A stretch of DNA of 64,000 nt. Origin: Cephalopachus bancanus. Taxonomy: Eukaryota; Chordata; Mammalia; Primates; Tarsiidae. Below, piece by piece: positions 11,612 to 23,725 of the stretch. A model generated the notes under the pieces. That model had not been told where the DNA came from. It was given only the letters and a program-made list of their open reading frames with translations, and ran no database searches. Each line of letters starts with the position of its first letter. The first letter of the stretch is position 1. The translations under genes were made by a program, and so were the position numbers. The stretch covers positions 6,510,001 to 6,574,000 of the forward strand of contig JAPVLO010000054.1 in the NCBI GenBank assembly GCA_027257055.1. The letters run 5' to 3'.

Positions 11612-11904
11612 GGCCAGATGCCCTGGCTCTCTACATTCCCAGCACTTTGGGAGGCGATGACGAGAGAATTGCCTGACTCAAGAGTTCAAGATCAGACTGA
11701 GCAACATGATGAGACCTCGTCTCTACAATAAATAAAAAAATTAGCCGGGCATGGTGGTGCATGTCCGTGGTTCCACCTACTTGGAAGGCTGAGGTGGAAG
11801 GATCACCTGAGTCCAGAAGGTTAAAGTTGAGGTGGGCATAAGCATGCCACTGCACTCCAGCCTGGGTGACAGAATGAGACTCTGACTTAAAAATTTAAAA
11901 AAAA
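11612..11904 (+). mobile_element. Alu, full dimer
   Basis: ggccagatgccctggctctc to mixed A-tail. Confidence 0.92.
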
Positions 11905-12240
11905 GGAAATGACAGTGAGCCTTAAGGAGCCATGCTCCCATCCGGCTCTCTCTAGACTCTGGTACTTCCATGAGAATAAGCCTGGGCTGAACTTCTGGAT
12001 GATGAGAGAATATTTTGGCCCACACTGAGTCACCCCAGTTATCCCAGCCAAAGGTACAGACATCAGGGGATTCTAGCCAAGATCGGCAAAGCTATGGCTG
12101 AAGCAGACTTCAGGCACAGAGTGAGCCCTGGAGACCATCTCAGATCAGCACAACTACCAACCAATCCACACACTCATGCTCAAAAACAAGTGCTACCGTT
12201 GTAGCCACACTGAGATGTGATGGCTGCTTGTCATGCAGCG
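11905..12240. other. Unassigned, possible ancient ERV fragment
   Basis: 'gaatattttggcccacactgagtcacccc' and 'gtgagccctggagaccatctcagatc' have an old-LTR appearance, but I cannot name a family. Confidence 0.3.
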
Positions 12241-12244
12241 TTAT

Positions 12245-12335
12245 TTAATCAAGAGATCACTAATATACATAATATAATATATATTAAATAACATAATAAA
12301 TGTATTATATTATAAATAGTATAATGTAAATTCAC
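12245..12335. repeat. AT-rich low-complexity tract
   Basis: Almost pure A/T with repeated 'taatata' and 'ttatatta'. Confidence 0.85.
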
Positions 12336-12792
12336 AGTTATACCTCACCAAAGAATAAGAAAAAAAGTTTTTGTGAACATATCTATCAGAAGTCTTTTTT
12401 CTTAGTTTCTAGCATGCTATTATATTCCTTCCAATTACTCTGGAGGAAAAAAAGCCATTTTATCAGCAATGTAATAGAAGACAAAAAATTATTTGTGTTT
12501 AATGAGTCAATTTAATGAGTGTCTAAATTGCAAACTGAACTACAGGGCATGACTCTCCTTTATTTCTATCACTAGCTAAAGCCATTGCAAACAAATTAAC
12601 CAGAATTCTTGCATATTTAATCTGGACGAAACTTAATGCACAGTACAATGGTGTTTGAAGACATGGCTTCTGTCTTGATAGCATTTACACTCTAATTGGA
12701 AATGTAAGCAGCCATCCAAATAACAATGAAAGGTTTCCAAACACCTTTACTATAACCTTGCAATAAGAAAAGATGTCTGATCGTTGTGCCTC

Positions 12793-13092
12793 TTTTTTTT
12801 GAGTTGGGGAAGAGTCTCACTCTGTTGCCCAAGCTGGAGTGCAGTGGCATTTTCACAGCTTGGTTCACTGCAGCCTCGACTTCCTGGGTTCAGGTGATCC
12901 TTCCTCCTAAGCCTCCCAAGTAAGTGGGGAACTACAGGCATATGCCACCATACCTGGCTAATTTTTTTTTTTTTTTGTAGAGATGAGGTCTCTATGTTGC
13001 TCAGGCTGTTCTCAAACTCCTGGGCTCAAGCAATCCTCCCACACTGGCCTCCCAAAGTGCTAGAATTACAGGTGTGAGCCACTGCACCAGGC
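12793..13092 (-). mobile_element. Alu, full dimer
   Basis: Antisense; poly-T start to 'actgcaccaggcc', with an internal T-run at the arm junction. Confidence 0.93.
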
Positions 13093-14393
13093 CTGCATGA
13101 TCATTTTGTTACAAAAAGAAAAGGTGCATGATTGTTTTGATCAAGAAAGTCAACTCTTGCTAGGAAAATTCAGGGGAGAAATAGAATGCTTCAGGGAGAA
13201 ACTGGCAAGGTGAAGGCTGATTTTGTAGATGGGACTGGGGCTCCTTCTTGGAGCATTCAATAAGCAGGTAGGTAGCCGTGGCAGAAGAAACGTTAGGTAA
13301 AAACGCCTGCAGTGGGAAAGTGCAAGTTGTATTTGGCAGTGTGTAAATAAGCCATTTTGATGAGAATGGAGAAAATCAACAGGACAAAGTGACTGGTTCG
13401 ATATGGCATGAGAAGCCTGCATGTCTCCAGCCAAGAGGATGGTGATCATTAACAGAGAGAGAGAGAAGAGGAAACAGTTTATGAGCTATTCAATACTGGA
13501 CACTTACATGGAGTTTGAGGTGGGAGTGACATGCCCAGAGAGCTGTTGGAAATTCAGGTCAGGGGCCAAGGGGAAAAGTCAAGGTTAGAGGTATGGTTTG
13601 AAAATCTTTCGTGCAGGAGAAGAGGTGAGATGAAACCACAGCAGCAGGTCAAGGACTGGACCTTGGGGAATGCCTGCAATGTCTAGTAGGGAGATAAAAA
13701 AGACGCATAGCTGACTGCTGAGCTGGATGCAACAAGTGCCAGGAGAATTGCATAAGTGTGATCACCACTCAGAGAAGGGAGAGGGACGCATTCTCTTTTG
13801 AGACAAGAATGAGTGATAATGAGCAGGACCCATTCACAGCAGGACCAGACCACTTTTGGAAATCCCTGGATGGGATGGGTGGTTCCTGCTGGATGCTCAC
13901 CTGTTGATGGCATAAACACAAGTGGAAACTGATTAAATTTATTTGAAAAAAATGCATAGTCAGCTCTGTTTGGGGCTGATTTACCCTTCCCGACTCTCTG
14001 TGTTGATCTTCTGAATGAATTAGCAAACTTTTGCTTCAACTTTATTCATTTTGATAAATTCAGAAAATATAAATGGAAGAAAATACTTGATCAGGATAAA
14101 GCCAACCCTAACAAAGCACCCAGATAAGTGAATGATGGCCAAATCCACTTTCAGTGTCTATATAATGAGTGTGCATCTCATGCACTATGCAAATGATATG
14201 TACAGGGTACTATTGTGTCTGTTCCCTACAGATTTCCAAAAGTACACACACCCATATTTATTGTTCTTGTGGTTAAAGATGATGCCACAATAGCACCACT
14301 AAATGAAGAAACTACAATTCATCTCAATAACTAGAAGAACCACTCAAAGAGTTTTTAGCAATATAAATAATAGCAATCAATAGCCATCAGTGA
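13093..14393. other. Unassigned, with probable ancient repeat at 13200-13720
   Basis: 'gtggcagaag', 'gagagctgttggaaattcagg' and 'caaggactggaccttggggaatgcc' resemble a widespread ancient mammalian repeat, but I cannot name it. The minus-strand frames at 13150-13449 and 13683-14039 lack any recognised domain. No gene called. Confidence 0.35.
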
Positions 14394-15119
<726 letters not shown>

Positions 15120-16245
15120 TTTTCCCTCCTTCATTAGAGGGGTTCTACTTGATGGTTTTCTCATATTGGGCCTCCATCCATTCTATTCATCAAGTCAGAA
15201 AGCAAGGAGTCCTCCTTTACCTCCTACATCAGTCCATCAGCAGGTCCTGTCAATCATCTCATCACAATGTATCTCAACTCTGACACCCTAATCGGGCCTG
15301 CCATCTTCTCCATCCCATTCCTGCAAAAGAATCTAACTGATCACTTTGTCTCTGCTCTTAGTCTCCTGCCATCCATTCTCCATAGAACACCAAGAATGTT
15401 TTTATCAAAACTTAAAAGTTTTCAGTGGCTCTCAAAGCACCCGAGTTCCTCTGACCACAGCCCATAAGTGTGTCATAGCCCGGCCCCTGTGCCTCTACCT
15501 CGTCTCATGCTACACCCCACACCCCCCAACACACCCCACTCTTACTACACTCGGCCATGGTTTTTCTCTGGGCACTAAGCCAGGGATGCAGAGCACTTTG
15601 TGCTTGTCTTTCCTCCTTTCCTCCTGCCTAGAAAGTTCTTCACTTTTTTTTTTTTTGCAAACGCCTCATCTTAAATGTTACCTTCCCAGGGGTCTTTCAA
15701 GACATTCTGTTTAAACTCAATGTCCCCCTCCCCATTTTTCGCCATCGTAGCCCTTTCTGTTTCCTTCTTTTTTTTTTTTCTTTTTTGAGTTGGAGTCTTA
15801 CTCTGTTGCCCAGGCTGGAGGGTAGTGGCGGGCTCACGGCCACCGCAGCCTCGACCTGCTGGGCTCAGGCGATCCTTCCGCCTCAGCCTTCCAAGCAGCT
15901 GGAACTACAGGTGCAAGTTACCACTCTCGGCTTACTTTTTAATTTATTGTAGAGACGAGATCTCACCAAGTTGCCCAGGCTGATCTCGAACCCCTGAGCT
16001 CAGGCAACCCTCTTGCCTTGGCCTCCCAAAATGCTGGGATTACAGGCTTGAGCCATCGGCCCAGCCTCTATTTCCTTCTTAACATTAATGGCAACCTGCA
16101 TTTTTAATTAATTTTTTTTCTTGCTGTTTCACTCTAAAGTTCAGTGAAAACATGAAGGTGTCCATCTTGGTTACCACTGTGTCCCTGGCACCTAGCGTGG
16201 TACTTGGCATATATTGGGAACTCAATTGTTGGAGGAATGAATGAA
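15120..16245 (+). mobile_element. L2 LINE 3' half, split by an Alu
   Basis: 'agaacaccaagaatgtttttatcaaa', 'aagttttcagtggctctca', 'gcctagaaagttcttcac', 'tcttaaatgttaccttcccaggggtctttc' and, after the Alu, 'tgtccctggcacctagcgtggtacttggcatat', 'ggaggaatgaatgaa' follow L2 ORF2 and its 3' end in order. The open frames 15267-15714 are remnants of this LINE. Confidence 0.85.
15768..16066 (-). mobile_element. Alu inserted in L2
   Basis: Flanks ctgtttccttctt / ctatttccttctt form the target duplication. Confidence 0.94.
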
Positions 16246-16308
16246 AAGATTTTAAGTTTTCACAACAGGAGTCCTTGATATAGACAAGTTAAAAATGTTC
16301 ATTTTGAA

Positions 16309-16582
16309 GCCGGGCTCGGTGGCTCAGCCTGTAATCCCGTGCCTTGGGAGGCTGAGGTGAGTGGAATGCCTGAGCCCGCGCGTTCGAGACCCGCCTGGGC
16401 AACTTGGCAAGACCTCATCTCTACAATAAATCAAAATTTATCTGGGCGTGGTAGTGCGCGCCTGTAGTTCCAGCTGCTTGGAAGGCTGAGGCGGAAGGAT
16501 TGCCGGAGCCCAGCAGGTTGAGGCTGCGGTGGCCAGCCTGGGCGACAGGGTGAGACTCCAACTCAAAAAAAAAAAAAAAAAA
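16309..16582 (+). mobile_element. Alu, full dimer, shortened right arm
   Basis: CpG-rich gccgggctcggtggctcagc; flanked by aaatgttcattttg on both sides; part of the right arm before the A-tail is missing. Confidence 0.95.
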
Positions 16583-18545
16583 GAAATGTTCATTTTGGAT
16601 GAGATAAGGGTGTGCATTCTGAGATTAAATTCTGTTTCAGCGTTACACTGGTGACTGATGATCTGAAATCCCCATTCATTGCTCTTCCAACCCACTGGAA
16701 ATACATGATGTTGTTGAGAAACTTCTCCAAAGTTAAAAGATTGTTTTGAAGAGGGCTTTATTCATGTTCATCTGTAAAGATATCACAACATGAAATTAAA
16801 ACGCAGTTTGGGGAAGAATGCCAATATAAAGCATGTGTTATTAATACTTATTACAGTTATGTTAAAATGTAAATGAGTGCCATGTAATCTCATTTTTAAA
16901 GTACAGGCTTTTGGTCAAGAACATTATGACAATCTGTTTTGGAGTTAAGCATCGTCTGGAGAGGACCTAGGGTGGTGGTATGGAGTTAGATTTGGCTGCT
17001 TGCCAACTATGGTGCAACAGCACACTGTATGTCCCACCATGAGTTGAGGTGGACGTGTGAGCAGTGGGAGAGACGTGAGTGCGTGTGAATGGTAAGAATT
17101 TGCTCTGAGGTCCCTTGCAATTGCTTCTGATTCTTCACTTCCAACGTAGCCAATTAAATGCACAGCGATTAGAGCCTTCTGAGTGTCATGGAGTAAGCTG
17201 GGAATGTGGCAATGAATCAGCTAATCAGCCCTGCCCTAACAGAATCAAGAGAGGGTTAGTGGAAGGTGAACCAAGACTTAGCAAAACCAGGTGGTGATGT
17301 CAGCACTTAGCTTTCCTCTCCAAATGTCAGCTTGACACCTGTAATAAACAGTCAAAGAAATAACACTTTCTTAAATGTTACCGCTATCTTCTTGGTCCCC
17401 AGTTCTGTGAAATGGCCACGGAATGCGTTGGCCTCAGAATCTGAAACTCCAACTGAGTTCACTTGAATGTTTCTCCTTCCTCCCATTCATCTGAGCTCCA
17501 CCATATGCATGTTTATTTTGTTTGCTACGCAATATCGAACCATTTTTTTCCTAATTTAATATTAAAATCCATATGCACATTGTTGATTAGATTTTAAGAA
17601 ATGACAGAATATCTTACTTGCCCAGAATTCCTTGCGATGTTATCCTGCAGCTGTTTTCCAATACACCGATGTGTGTGAAATGAGTTACTCACATTCGATA
17701 GCGCCTTCATGGCGCCAGCTTGTAATGCTGTTGCGTGTTCTGTCTTCTCATGAGCTCCTCTGTGATCACAACATCTTCCACATTGGATACTACATTCACT
17801 GTTCCTATAAATCACATACTTGAGTCATCCCAGCACAAACACTGCCAAGTAGCATGACTCTTTCCGATCTTAAATTATTTAAAGTCAACAATAGTTTTCT
17901 CAATAGTTGTCAGACATTTTCTCCACATTTTGCAGCCATTCAATGACTGAAAGAAAAGAATACAGAGTGTGAGGGGATACAGAACAAGTCCTTAACGCCT
18001 CTGAGTCAGCTACGTTATCTGTGAAGTTAGAAAACTGAAGTGGGTTAGTGGTTAAACTGCTAGACAGTGGGACGGATTTAACTCTCAGATGAGCTTGAAT
18101 TAGTCCTTGTCGCATATTAAAAGTTCTCATAAATTGGCAACCTTTATAAATTGGGAGCATTCCCATGAAACCTCCAGATTTCTGGTTTCTCTTCAACAAA
18201 ATAAAAACTTGACTTTGTTGGAAAATGGATTCAGAGACTCCCTGCCTTGGTTGCACAGTCTTACAAAGAAGGAAGACACAACTAACCCACCTCATTTCTC
18301 TTTTGATAGCGCCTGAAGATGGTTATGCCCCAGGCTCTGTTCTCGGTGAAGTCTCTCAGGAGTCTTAGAGAAAACAGACCCAGAAAGGGAAGCTCTTTTA
18401 ATGGTCGAGAAAAGCAGGACACCTCACCTTCACCCTCACTGTGGTTACTGCTCATGTTATCATCTTGCATTGTTTAATATTTATCACAATTTGGGCTAAA
18501 CAGGTTTGTTTTCTAAAAATATTTGACCAAAGGGAGGCCCAAACT
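16583..18545. other. Non-repetitive stretch, no gene recognised
   Basis: About 2 kb without a recognised transposon or exon. Short frames on both strands (for example 17900-18295 minus) have no domain, no conserved start context and no matching splice structure. Possibly old unique intergenic DNA. Confidence 0.4.
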
Positions 18546-18612
18546 TTAACTATACATTGACCATTTGTATATTGAATCCTGAATTGTATTCCGCATCTTT
18601 AAAATAAAATAA
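18546..18612 (+). mobile_element. L1 3'-terminal stub
   Basis: 'catttgtatattgaatcctgaattgtattccgcatctttaaaataaaataaa' is the last ~60 bp of the same L1 family that follows immediately. Confidence 0.75.
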
Positions 18613-19270
18613 AACAAACAACAGATGCTGGCGAGGATGCGGAGAAAAAGGAACACTTCTACACTGCTGGTGGGAAGGCAAACTAGTGCAACCTCTTTGG
18701 AAGACAGTGTGGCAATTTCTGAAAGAACTAGAAATTGACTTTCCATATGACCCAGCAATTTCCCGATTGGGAGTATGCCCGGAGGAACTCAAATCATTCT
18801 ACAAAAAAGATACCTGCACACGTATGTTTGTTGCAACTCTATTCACAATAGCAAAAACATGGAACCAACCATTGTTGCCCATCGAAGCTGAACTGGATTT
18901 AAAAAATGTGGTGCATATACACAATGGAATATTATGCAGCCATAAAGAAGGACAAATATATGGACTTCGCAGCAACTTGGATGGATTTGGAGTTGATCAT
19001 ACTCAGTGATCTAGCACAGAAACAAAGAACAGAGTACCATATGTTCTCACTCATAAGTGGACCTTGAACAATTATAATACTATAGGAAAGCATTTGGTGG
19101 TGATGGAAAACTGTCAGGGGTTGGGATTGGCAGTCGAGGGAAACTGCTCGGGGAGGGAGGGGCATACCTCATCAACAAGGGTACCTGCATAATCAATGTT
19201 TATATACCTACCCCTGAATTGTACCCCACATCTTTCTAATAAAAAATAAAAATAAAACACCAAAAATAAA
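18613..19270 (+). mobile_element. 5'-truncated strepsirrhine-type L1
   Basis: Begins 'caacagatgctggcgaggatgcgg' (end of ORF2) and ends 'ctgaattgtaccccacatct' plus A-tail. The frame at 18686-19009 is the ORF2 C-terminal region, with recognisable L1 residues ([21 protein letters not shown]) and then disruption. Same family as 25190 and 42104. Confidence 0.9.
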
Positions 19271-19485
19271 ATAAATTTTTAAAAAGTTATTTAAAAATAC
19301 AAAAACCACTTGAGGATGTGGGGAGGTGGAGGACAAGGTCTTCTTTGTTGCCTCACTCCTCCTGGCTCACTGAATCTCCCATTGCCAGAGCCGTTCTTTC
19401 CCTCTGGTGACTTTAGGACGAGGTGTGTGCTCTGTGAGGCAGGGGTGGGGATGGGGTCTTACTTTCGGCTGTAAGATAAATAACT

Positions 19486-19507
19486 TAAGAGAGAGAGAGA
19501 GAGAGAA
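19486..19507 (+). repeat. (GA)n microsatellite
   Basis: About ten ga units. Confidence 0.9.
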
Positions 19508-19698
19508 CATTGCAGTGTGAGCTGGTTGGGAGGGTGTGACCCTTCCACTGAATGCCTGATCTTCACCTGATGATAGGCCCCAGCGAGCCCATTTTATTTA
19601 TTTATATTATCTATCTGGCCCCTCTAGGTATCTGAGTTTCCACTAGATAGTCTCTATATACCTTTCCATCTTTAAATAGCTAAGAAATTTTTCCTTTC

Positions 19699-19990
19699 TT
19701 TTTTTTTTTGAGTAGGAATCCCACTCTGTCACCCAGGCTAGAGGGCAGTGGCACACTCCCAGCCACCGAAGCCTTGACCTGCTGGGCTCAGGCAATCCTT
19801 CCACCTCAGCCTTCCAAGTTGCTGGAACTACAGGCACATGCCACCACACCCGGCTAGTTTTTTTTATTTATTGTAGAGATGGGGTCCCACCAATTTGCCC
19901 AGGTTGGTCTTGAACCCATGGGACTCAGGCAATCCTCTCACCTCAGCCTCCTAAAGTGCTGGGATTATAGGCATGAGCCACCATGCCTAG
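19699..19990 (-). mobile_element. Alu, full dimer
   Basis: Antisense, poly-T to 'gccaccatgcctagca'. Confidence 0.93.
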
Positions 19991-20069
19991 CATATCTAAA
20001 CATTTCTAAGATAATAGTTGGAGGGTGTTGAACCCTCTCTCCTCTCCCCTGGCAGAATCCACAGGCTAA

Positions 20070-20172
20070 ACACAAGACCTGAGCCTTGTCTGTCTTCTGC
20101 ACTTAAATGTCCAGCACTTAGAGAATCTCTAGCATTTAGTAAGTACCCAGTAAATATTTGTTGAATGTAGCA
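20070..20172 (+). mobile_element. L2 3' end
   Basis: 'ccttgtctgtcttctgcac' and 'agtaagtacccagtaaatatttgttgaatg'. Confidence 0.75.
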
Positions 20173-20256
20173 TTCAGAGCTAGTAATTATCTTTAGAAAG
20201 GGTCCACCATGATTAACAAACCAAATTAATGTTTAAGGGGACATAATCATTAATTG

Positions 20257-20261
<5 letters not shown>

Positions 20262-20298
<37 letters not shown>

Positions 20299-20335
20299 GC
20301 GCGCACGCGTGTGTGTGTGTGTGTGTGTGTGTGTT
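20262..20335 (+). repeat. Compound (GT)n with GC-rich alternating core
   Basis: gt units interrupted by gcgtgtgcgcgcacgcgtg near 20291-20310. Alternating purine-pyrimidine throughout, hence Z-DNA prone. Confidence 0.95.
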
Positions 20336-20336
20336 T

Positions 20337-20597
20337 AAAAGGCTGGGTCTTGCTATGTTGCTCAGGCTGGACTTGAACTCCTGGACTTACATGATCCTTC
20401 CACCTCAGCCTCCTAAGGAGCTGGGACTACAGGTGTGTGCCACCAAGCCTTGCTAATTAAAACAAATTTTTTTGTGTGAAAATGGGAACTCATTATGTTT
20501 CCCTGGATGGACTCCAAATCCAGAGTTTAAGTGATCCTCTGACCTCAGCCTCCCAAGTAGCAGGGAATATAGGGTTGTGTAACGGTGCCCTGCAATA
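20337..20597 (-). mobile_element. Old diverged Alu
   Basis: 'tcttgctatgttgctcaggctgg', 'tagctggg'-like and 'gatcctctgacctcagcctccc' arms are recognisable; high divergence. Confidence 0.8.
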
Positions 20598-20683
20598 TGA
20601 TTTTGTCTTATGTTACACAACAGACAGGGATGGTCTCCTTAAATTGCTTTGATTTAAATATTTTGTTCAAACTCTCTATTAAC

Positions 20684-20934
20684 GGCCGAGCACAGTGGCT
20701 CAGCCTGTAATCCCAGCACTTTGGGAAGCTGAGGCAAGAGAATTGACTGAGCTCAGGGGTTCGAGACCAGCCTGGGCAACATGGTGAGACCTCATCTCTA
20801 CAATAAATCAAAAAATTAGCTGGGCTTGGTAACGCACACCTGTAGTTCTGGCTAATGGGAGTGTGCCACTGCACTCCAGCCTGGGCAACGGAGCGAAACG
20901 CCAACTCAAAAATAAATAAATTAATTAAATAAAT
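20684..20934 (+). mobile_element. Alu with internal deletion in right arm
   Basis: Right arm jumps from 'agttctggctaatggga' to 'gtgtgccactgcac'. Flanked by aactctct on both sides. Confidence 0.93.
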
Positions 20935-21120
20935 AAACTCTCTCTTTTAACATGTCCTGGGTACAAATACAGTTAGGCTTTTGGATTTCGTGTTTATTTC
21001 TACAGAAAGTATAGATATATATATTCCAGGCAGTAGTGAAGCAAAAACAGCAAGCCTAAGCCTGAATGAGTAAAAAACTTGTTTCCTTGGGTAAGATTAG
21101 GCTTAAAAAATACACTTCCA

Positions 21121-21401
21121 GGCCGAGTGAAGCAGCTCAATCCTGTAATCCCAGAACTTTGAGAGACCAGGGCTGGAGGATTGCTTGAGGCCGGGAGGTC
21201 CACACCAGCGTGGACAGCATAGGGGCACTCCCTCTCTACAATAAATCAAACAGTGGAGGTGTGTGCTTGTAGTTCCTGCTACTCGGAAGGCGGGGGCAGA
21301 AGAATAGCTTGAGCCCCAGGAAGTTGAGACTGCAGTGTGCTGTGATGGTGCCATTGCACTCCAATCTGGGCAACAGAGACCTTGGTTCAAAAAAAAAAAA
21401 A
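21121..21401 (+). mobile_element. Alu, diverged dimer
   Basis: Flanked by acacttcca / gcacttcca. Confidence 0.92.
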
Positions 21402-21649
21402 GCACTTCCAGAAAATCGTTTCTGGATGGAGTAAGAGTGAGGAAGAGGAGGGGAACACTACCCTCTAGTGTTTACTATTGGAACTTACATCACCTTTACA
21501 TACTATCTATTGTGATATAGTCGAGGCTTACAATGAGCAGGACAAGTAGCAGGTTTTCTAGGGAGTCACCAATGAGCAAAACACACAGGGCCCCTATAAT
21601 CTCGCGAGAGAAACAGCCTTCAGTTAAATTTTCATTCAAAGACGCACGG

Positions 21650-21930
21650 GCCGGGCGCGGTGGCTCAGCCGGTAATCTTTGGGAGGATTGCTGGAACGCT
21701 GAGGGTTCGAGACCAGCCTGGGCAATTTGGTGAGCCCTCATCTCTTCAGTAAATCACAAAAACTAGCTAGGCGTGGTGGCGTGTGCCTGTAGTTCCAGCT
21801 ACTTGGAAGGCTGAGGCAGACGGATCGCCTAATCCCAGCAGGTGTGGTGGCTGTGAGCGTGCCGCTGCACTCCAACCTGAGCGACAGAGTGAGACTCCAA
21901 CTCAAAAAATAAATAAATAAATAAATAAAA
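21650..21930 (+). mobile_element. Alu with left-arm deletion
   Basis: CpG-rich ccgggcgcggtggctcagcc, then a shortened segment 'ggtaatctttgggaggattgctgg' missing part of the left arm; A-tail of (aaat)n. Confidence 0.94.
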
Positions 21931-22034
21931 TACGGCATTTCGACTTGCATTAACGGTTTTGGAGGAAAGGATATGGTGCTTAGAAAATGATTCCAGTTAA
22001 TCCCTAGCTTTCTAAAATGATTAGCATCACATAG

Positions 22035-22195
22035 ATCAATTTATTGAGAGCTTTGTACCCAGGCACTGTGCTAGGCACTTTTTATAAATTCTCTCAATTA
22101 ATCCTCTCGAAAGCTACGACAGGTTATGTATAGATAAATAATTTGCAGAAGATCACACAATTAGGAGGCAGGCGAACTGACACACCATTTCTAAC
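22035..22195 (-). mobile_element. MIR SINE fragment
   Basis: Antisense: 'cactgtgctaggcactttttataaattctctcaattaatcc' and 'atttgcagaagatcacacaattaggaggcag'. Confidence 0.75.
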
Positions 22196-22244
22196 CACCT
22201 TACTAACTGAAACAAAGTGGGGGAGTAGATAAGCAATGGTGATA

Positions 22245-22246
<2 letters not shown>

Positions 22247-22290
<44 letters not shown>
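22247..22290 (+). repeat. (TG)n microsatellite
   Basis: About 20 uninterrupted tg units; likely polymorphic. Confidence 0.97.
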
Positions 22291-22311
22291 CCGCAATTTC
22301 TGACTCATAAC

Positions 22312-22366
22312 TTCTTTCTTCCTTTCTTTCCTTTCCTTTCCTTTTCTTCCTTTCTTCTTTCCTTTC
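22312..22366 (+). repeat. (CTTT)n pyrimidine tract
   Basis: Expanded from the Alu A-tail (antisense) that follows. Confidence 0.9.
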
Positions 22367-22638
22367 GTCTCACTCTGTCACCCAGGCTGGAGTGCAGTGG
22401 CACGCTCATAGCCACAGCAGCCTTGACCTGCTGGGCTCAGGCGATCCTTCTGCCTCAGTCTTTCAAGTAGCTGGAACAACAGGCACATACCACCACGCCT
22501 GGCTAATTTTTGACTTGCTTGTAGAGATGAGGTCTTGCCCAGTGGCCCAGGCTGGTCTAGAACTCCTAGACTCAGGCAATACTCTTGCCTGTGCCTCCCA
22601 AAGTGCTGGGATTACAAGCGTGAGTCACCATGCCGGGC
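22367..22638 (-). mobile_element. Alu, full dimer
   Basis: Antisense; starts gtctcactctgtcacccagg and ends at 'caccatgccgggcc'. Confidence 0.94.
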
Positions 22639-22679
22639 CCATAATGCTCATATTCTAACCCATGTTATAATGTTGGGCG

Positions 22680-23265
22680 CTTTAGGCCTCAGAAAACAGA
22701 ATTTCTCATTCTAACCGTCTCCTCTCTCTCTCCAAGGCAGGAATCTTCCCCCACCTGTCTGTGTTGGAGCTGGTCTCTGACCTGTCTTGTCTGATTGTAG
22801 GTCACAAGACCCCCACTTCCGAAGGGGTCCTGCCCCATACTCAGGAGGAAAGATTGCTGTACCAGTGGGCCAGGAAGAATCTGAACGGACAAGTCGTACT
22901 GGGTTTCCCCACTCTGTCTATTAGTATTAGAATGTAACATCCTTTAATAACAAGCAGATGAGCATAAATAAATGTTTTCCTGAGTTCTATAAGTCACTCT
23001 AGAAAATTAATGGAACTCAAGGAAGAAGTTGTAGGAATCCCAACTTGAAGTTGATCAGTCAGAGGCTAGGACTTGCGACTGGTGGGAAAGGAGGGTGGTC
23101 TCAGGGACTGAGCCTTCAACTTGTGGGATTTGACACTCTCTCCAGGTAGACAGTGTCAGAATTGAATTGGAGGACACCGAGCTGGCATCCAGCAGGAATG
23201 ATTGCTTCTTGGTGTGTGGGGAGAAACCCCCACACGTTGGTCACAGAAGCCTTCCATGTTGATTG
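22680..23265 (+). mobile_element. Ancient ERV LTR
   Basis: 'cctgagttctataagtcactctagaaaattaatggaac', 'gtggtctcagggactgagccttcaacttgtggga', 'gacagtgtcagaattgaattg' and 'ggacaccgagctggcatcc' match, in order, a mammalian ERVL-like LTR as I remember it. 'aataaatgtttt' near 22965 would be its polyadenylation signal. Confidence 0.55.
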
Positions 23266-23723
23266 CTCTTATTGAATGAGAGAATAGCTAAAAACACAAC
23301 TTGAGTTATTCAATTCCAAAAACAACCGCCTACAATACTATAGCAGTGATTCTTAAATATGAGGACTGTATGAATAAAAAGCAAAAAAAAAAAAAATTCT
23401 TACAGATTTCCCCATCACCACTCTCCAGGGTCAACAAATCATTTTAATCCTAATACTTGATGCTTAAGCATGTATAAAAAGTTTAGGAATGAACTATGAA
23501 TGTTTTTAGTTTTCACATGACTATAAAACAAAAAGAACTGTATGAATTAAATATGAATAAAGCTCTCATTCAACAAAGTGGTTTGTAATAATTTCAGATG
23601 ACCAGCACTGATGTGGCCCTCACTCAAAAATAACTATATGACTTGCCTGCCAAATGTCAGGGCCTGTTCCCATATGGGGAAACACAGCAGCAGAGACAAA
23701 CAATAAGCAAATAAAGAGTAAAA
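23266..23723. other. Unassigned sequence
   Basis: AT-rich, with an A-run at 23382-23396. Nothing recognised. Confidence 0.4.
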
Positions 23724-23725
23724 TA

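Noticed and set aside
18686..19009. 107-codon gene
   Set aside because: C-terminal L1 ORF2 remnant.
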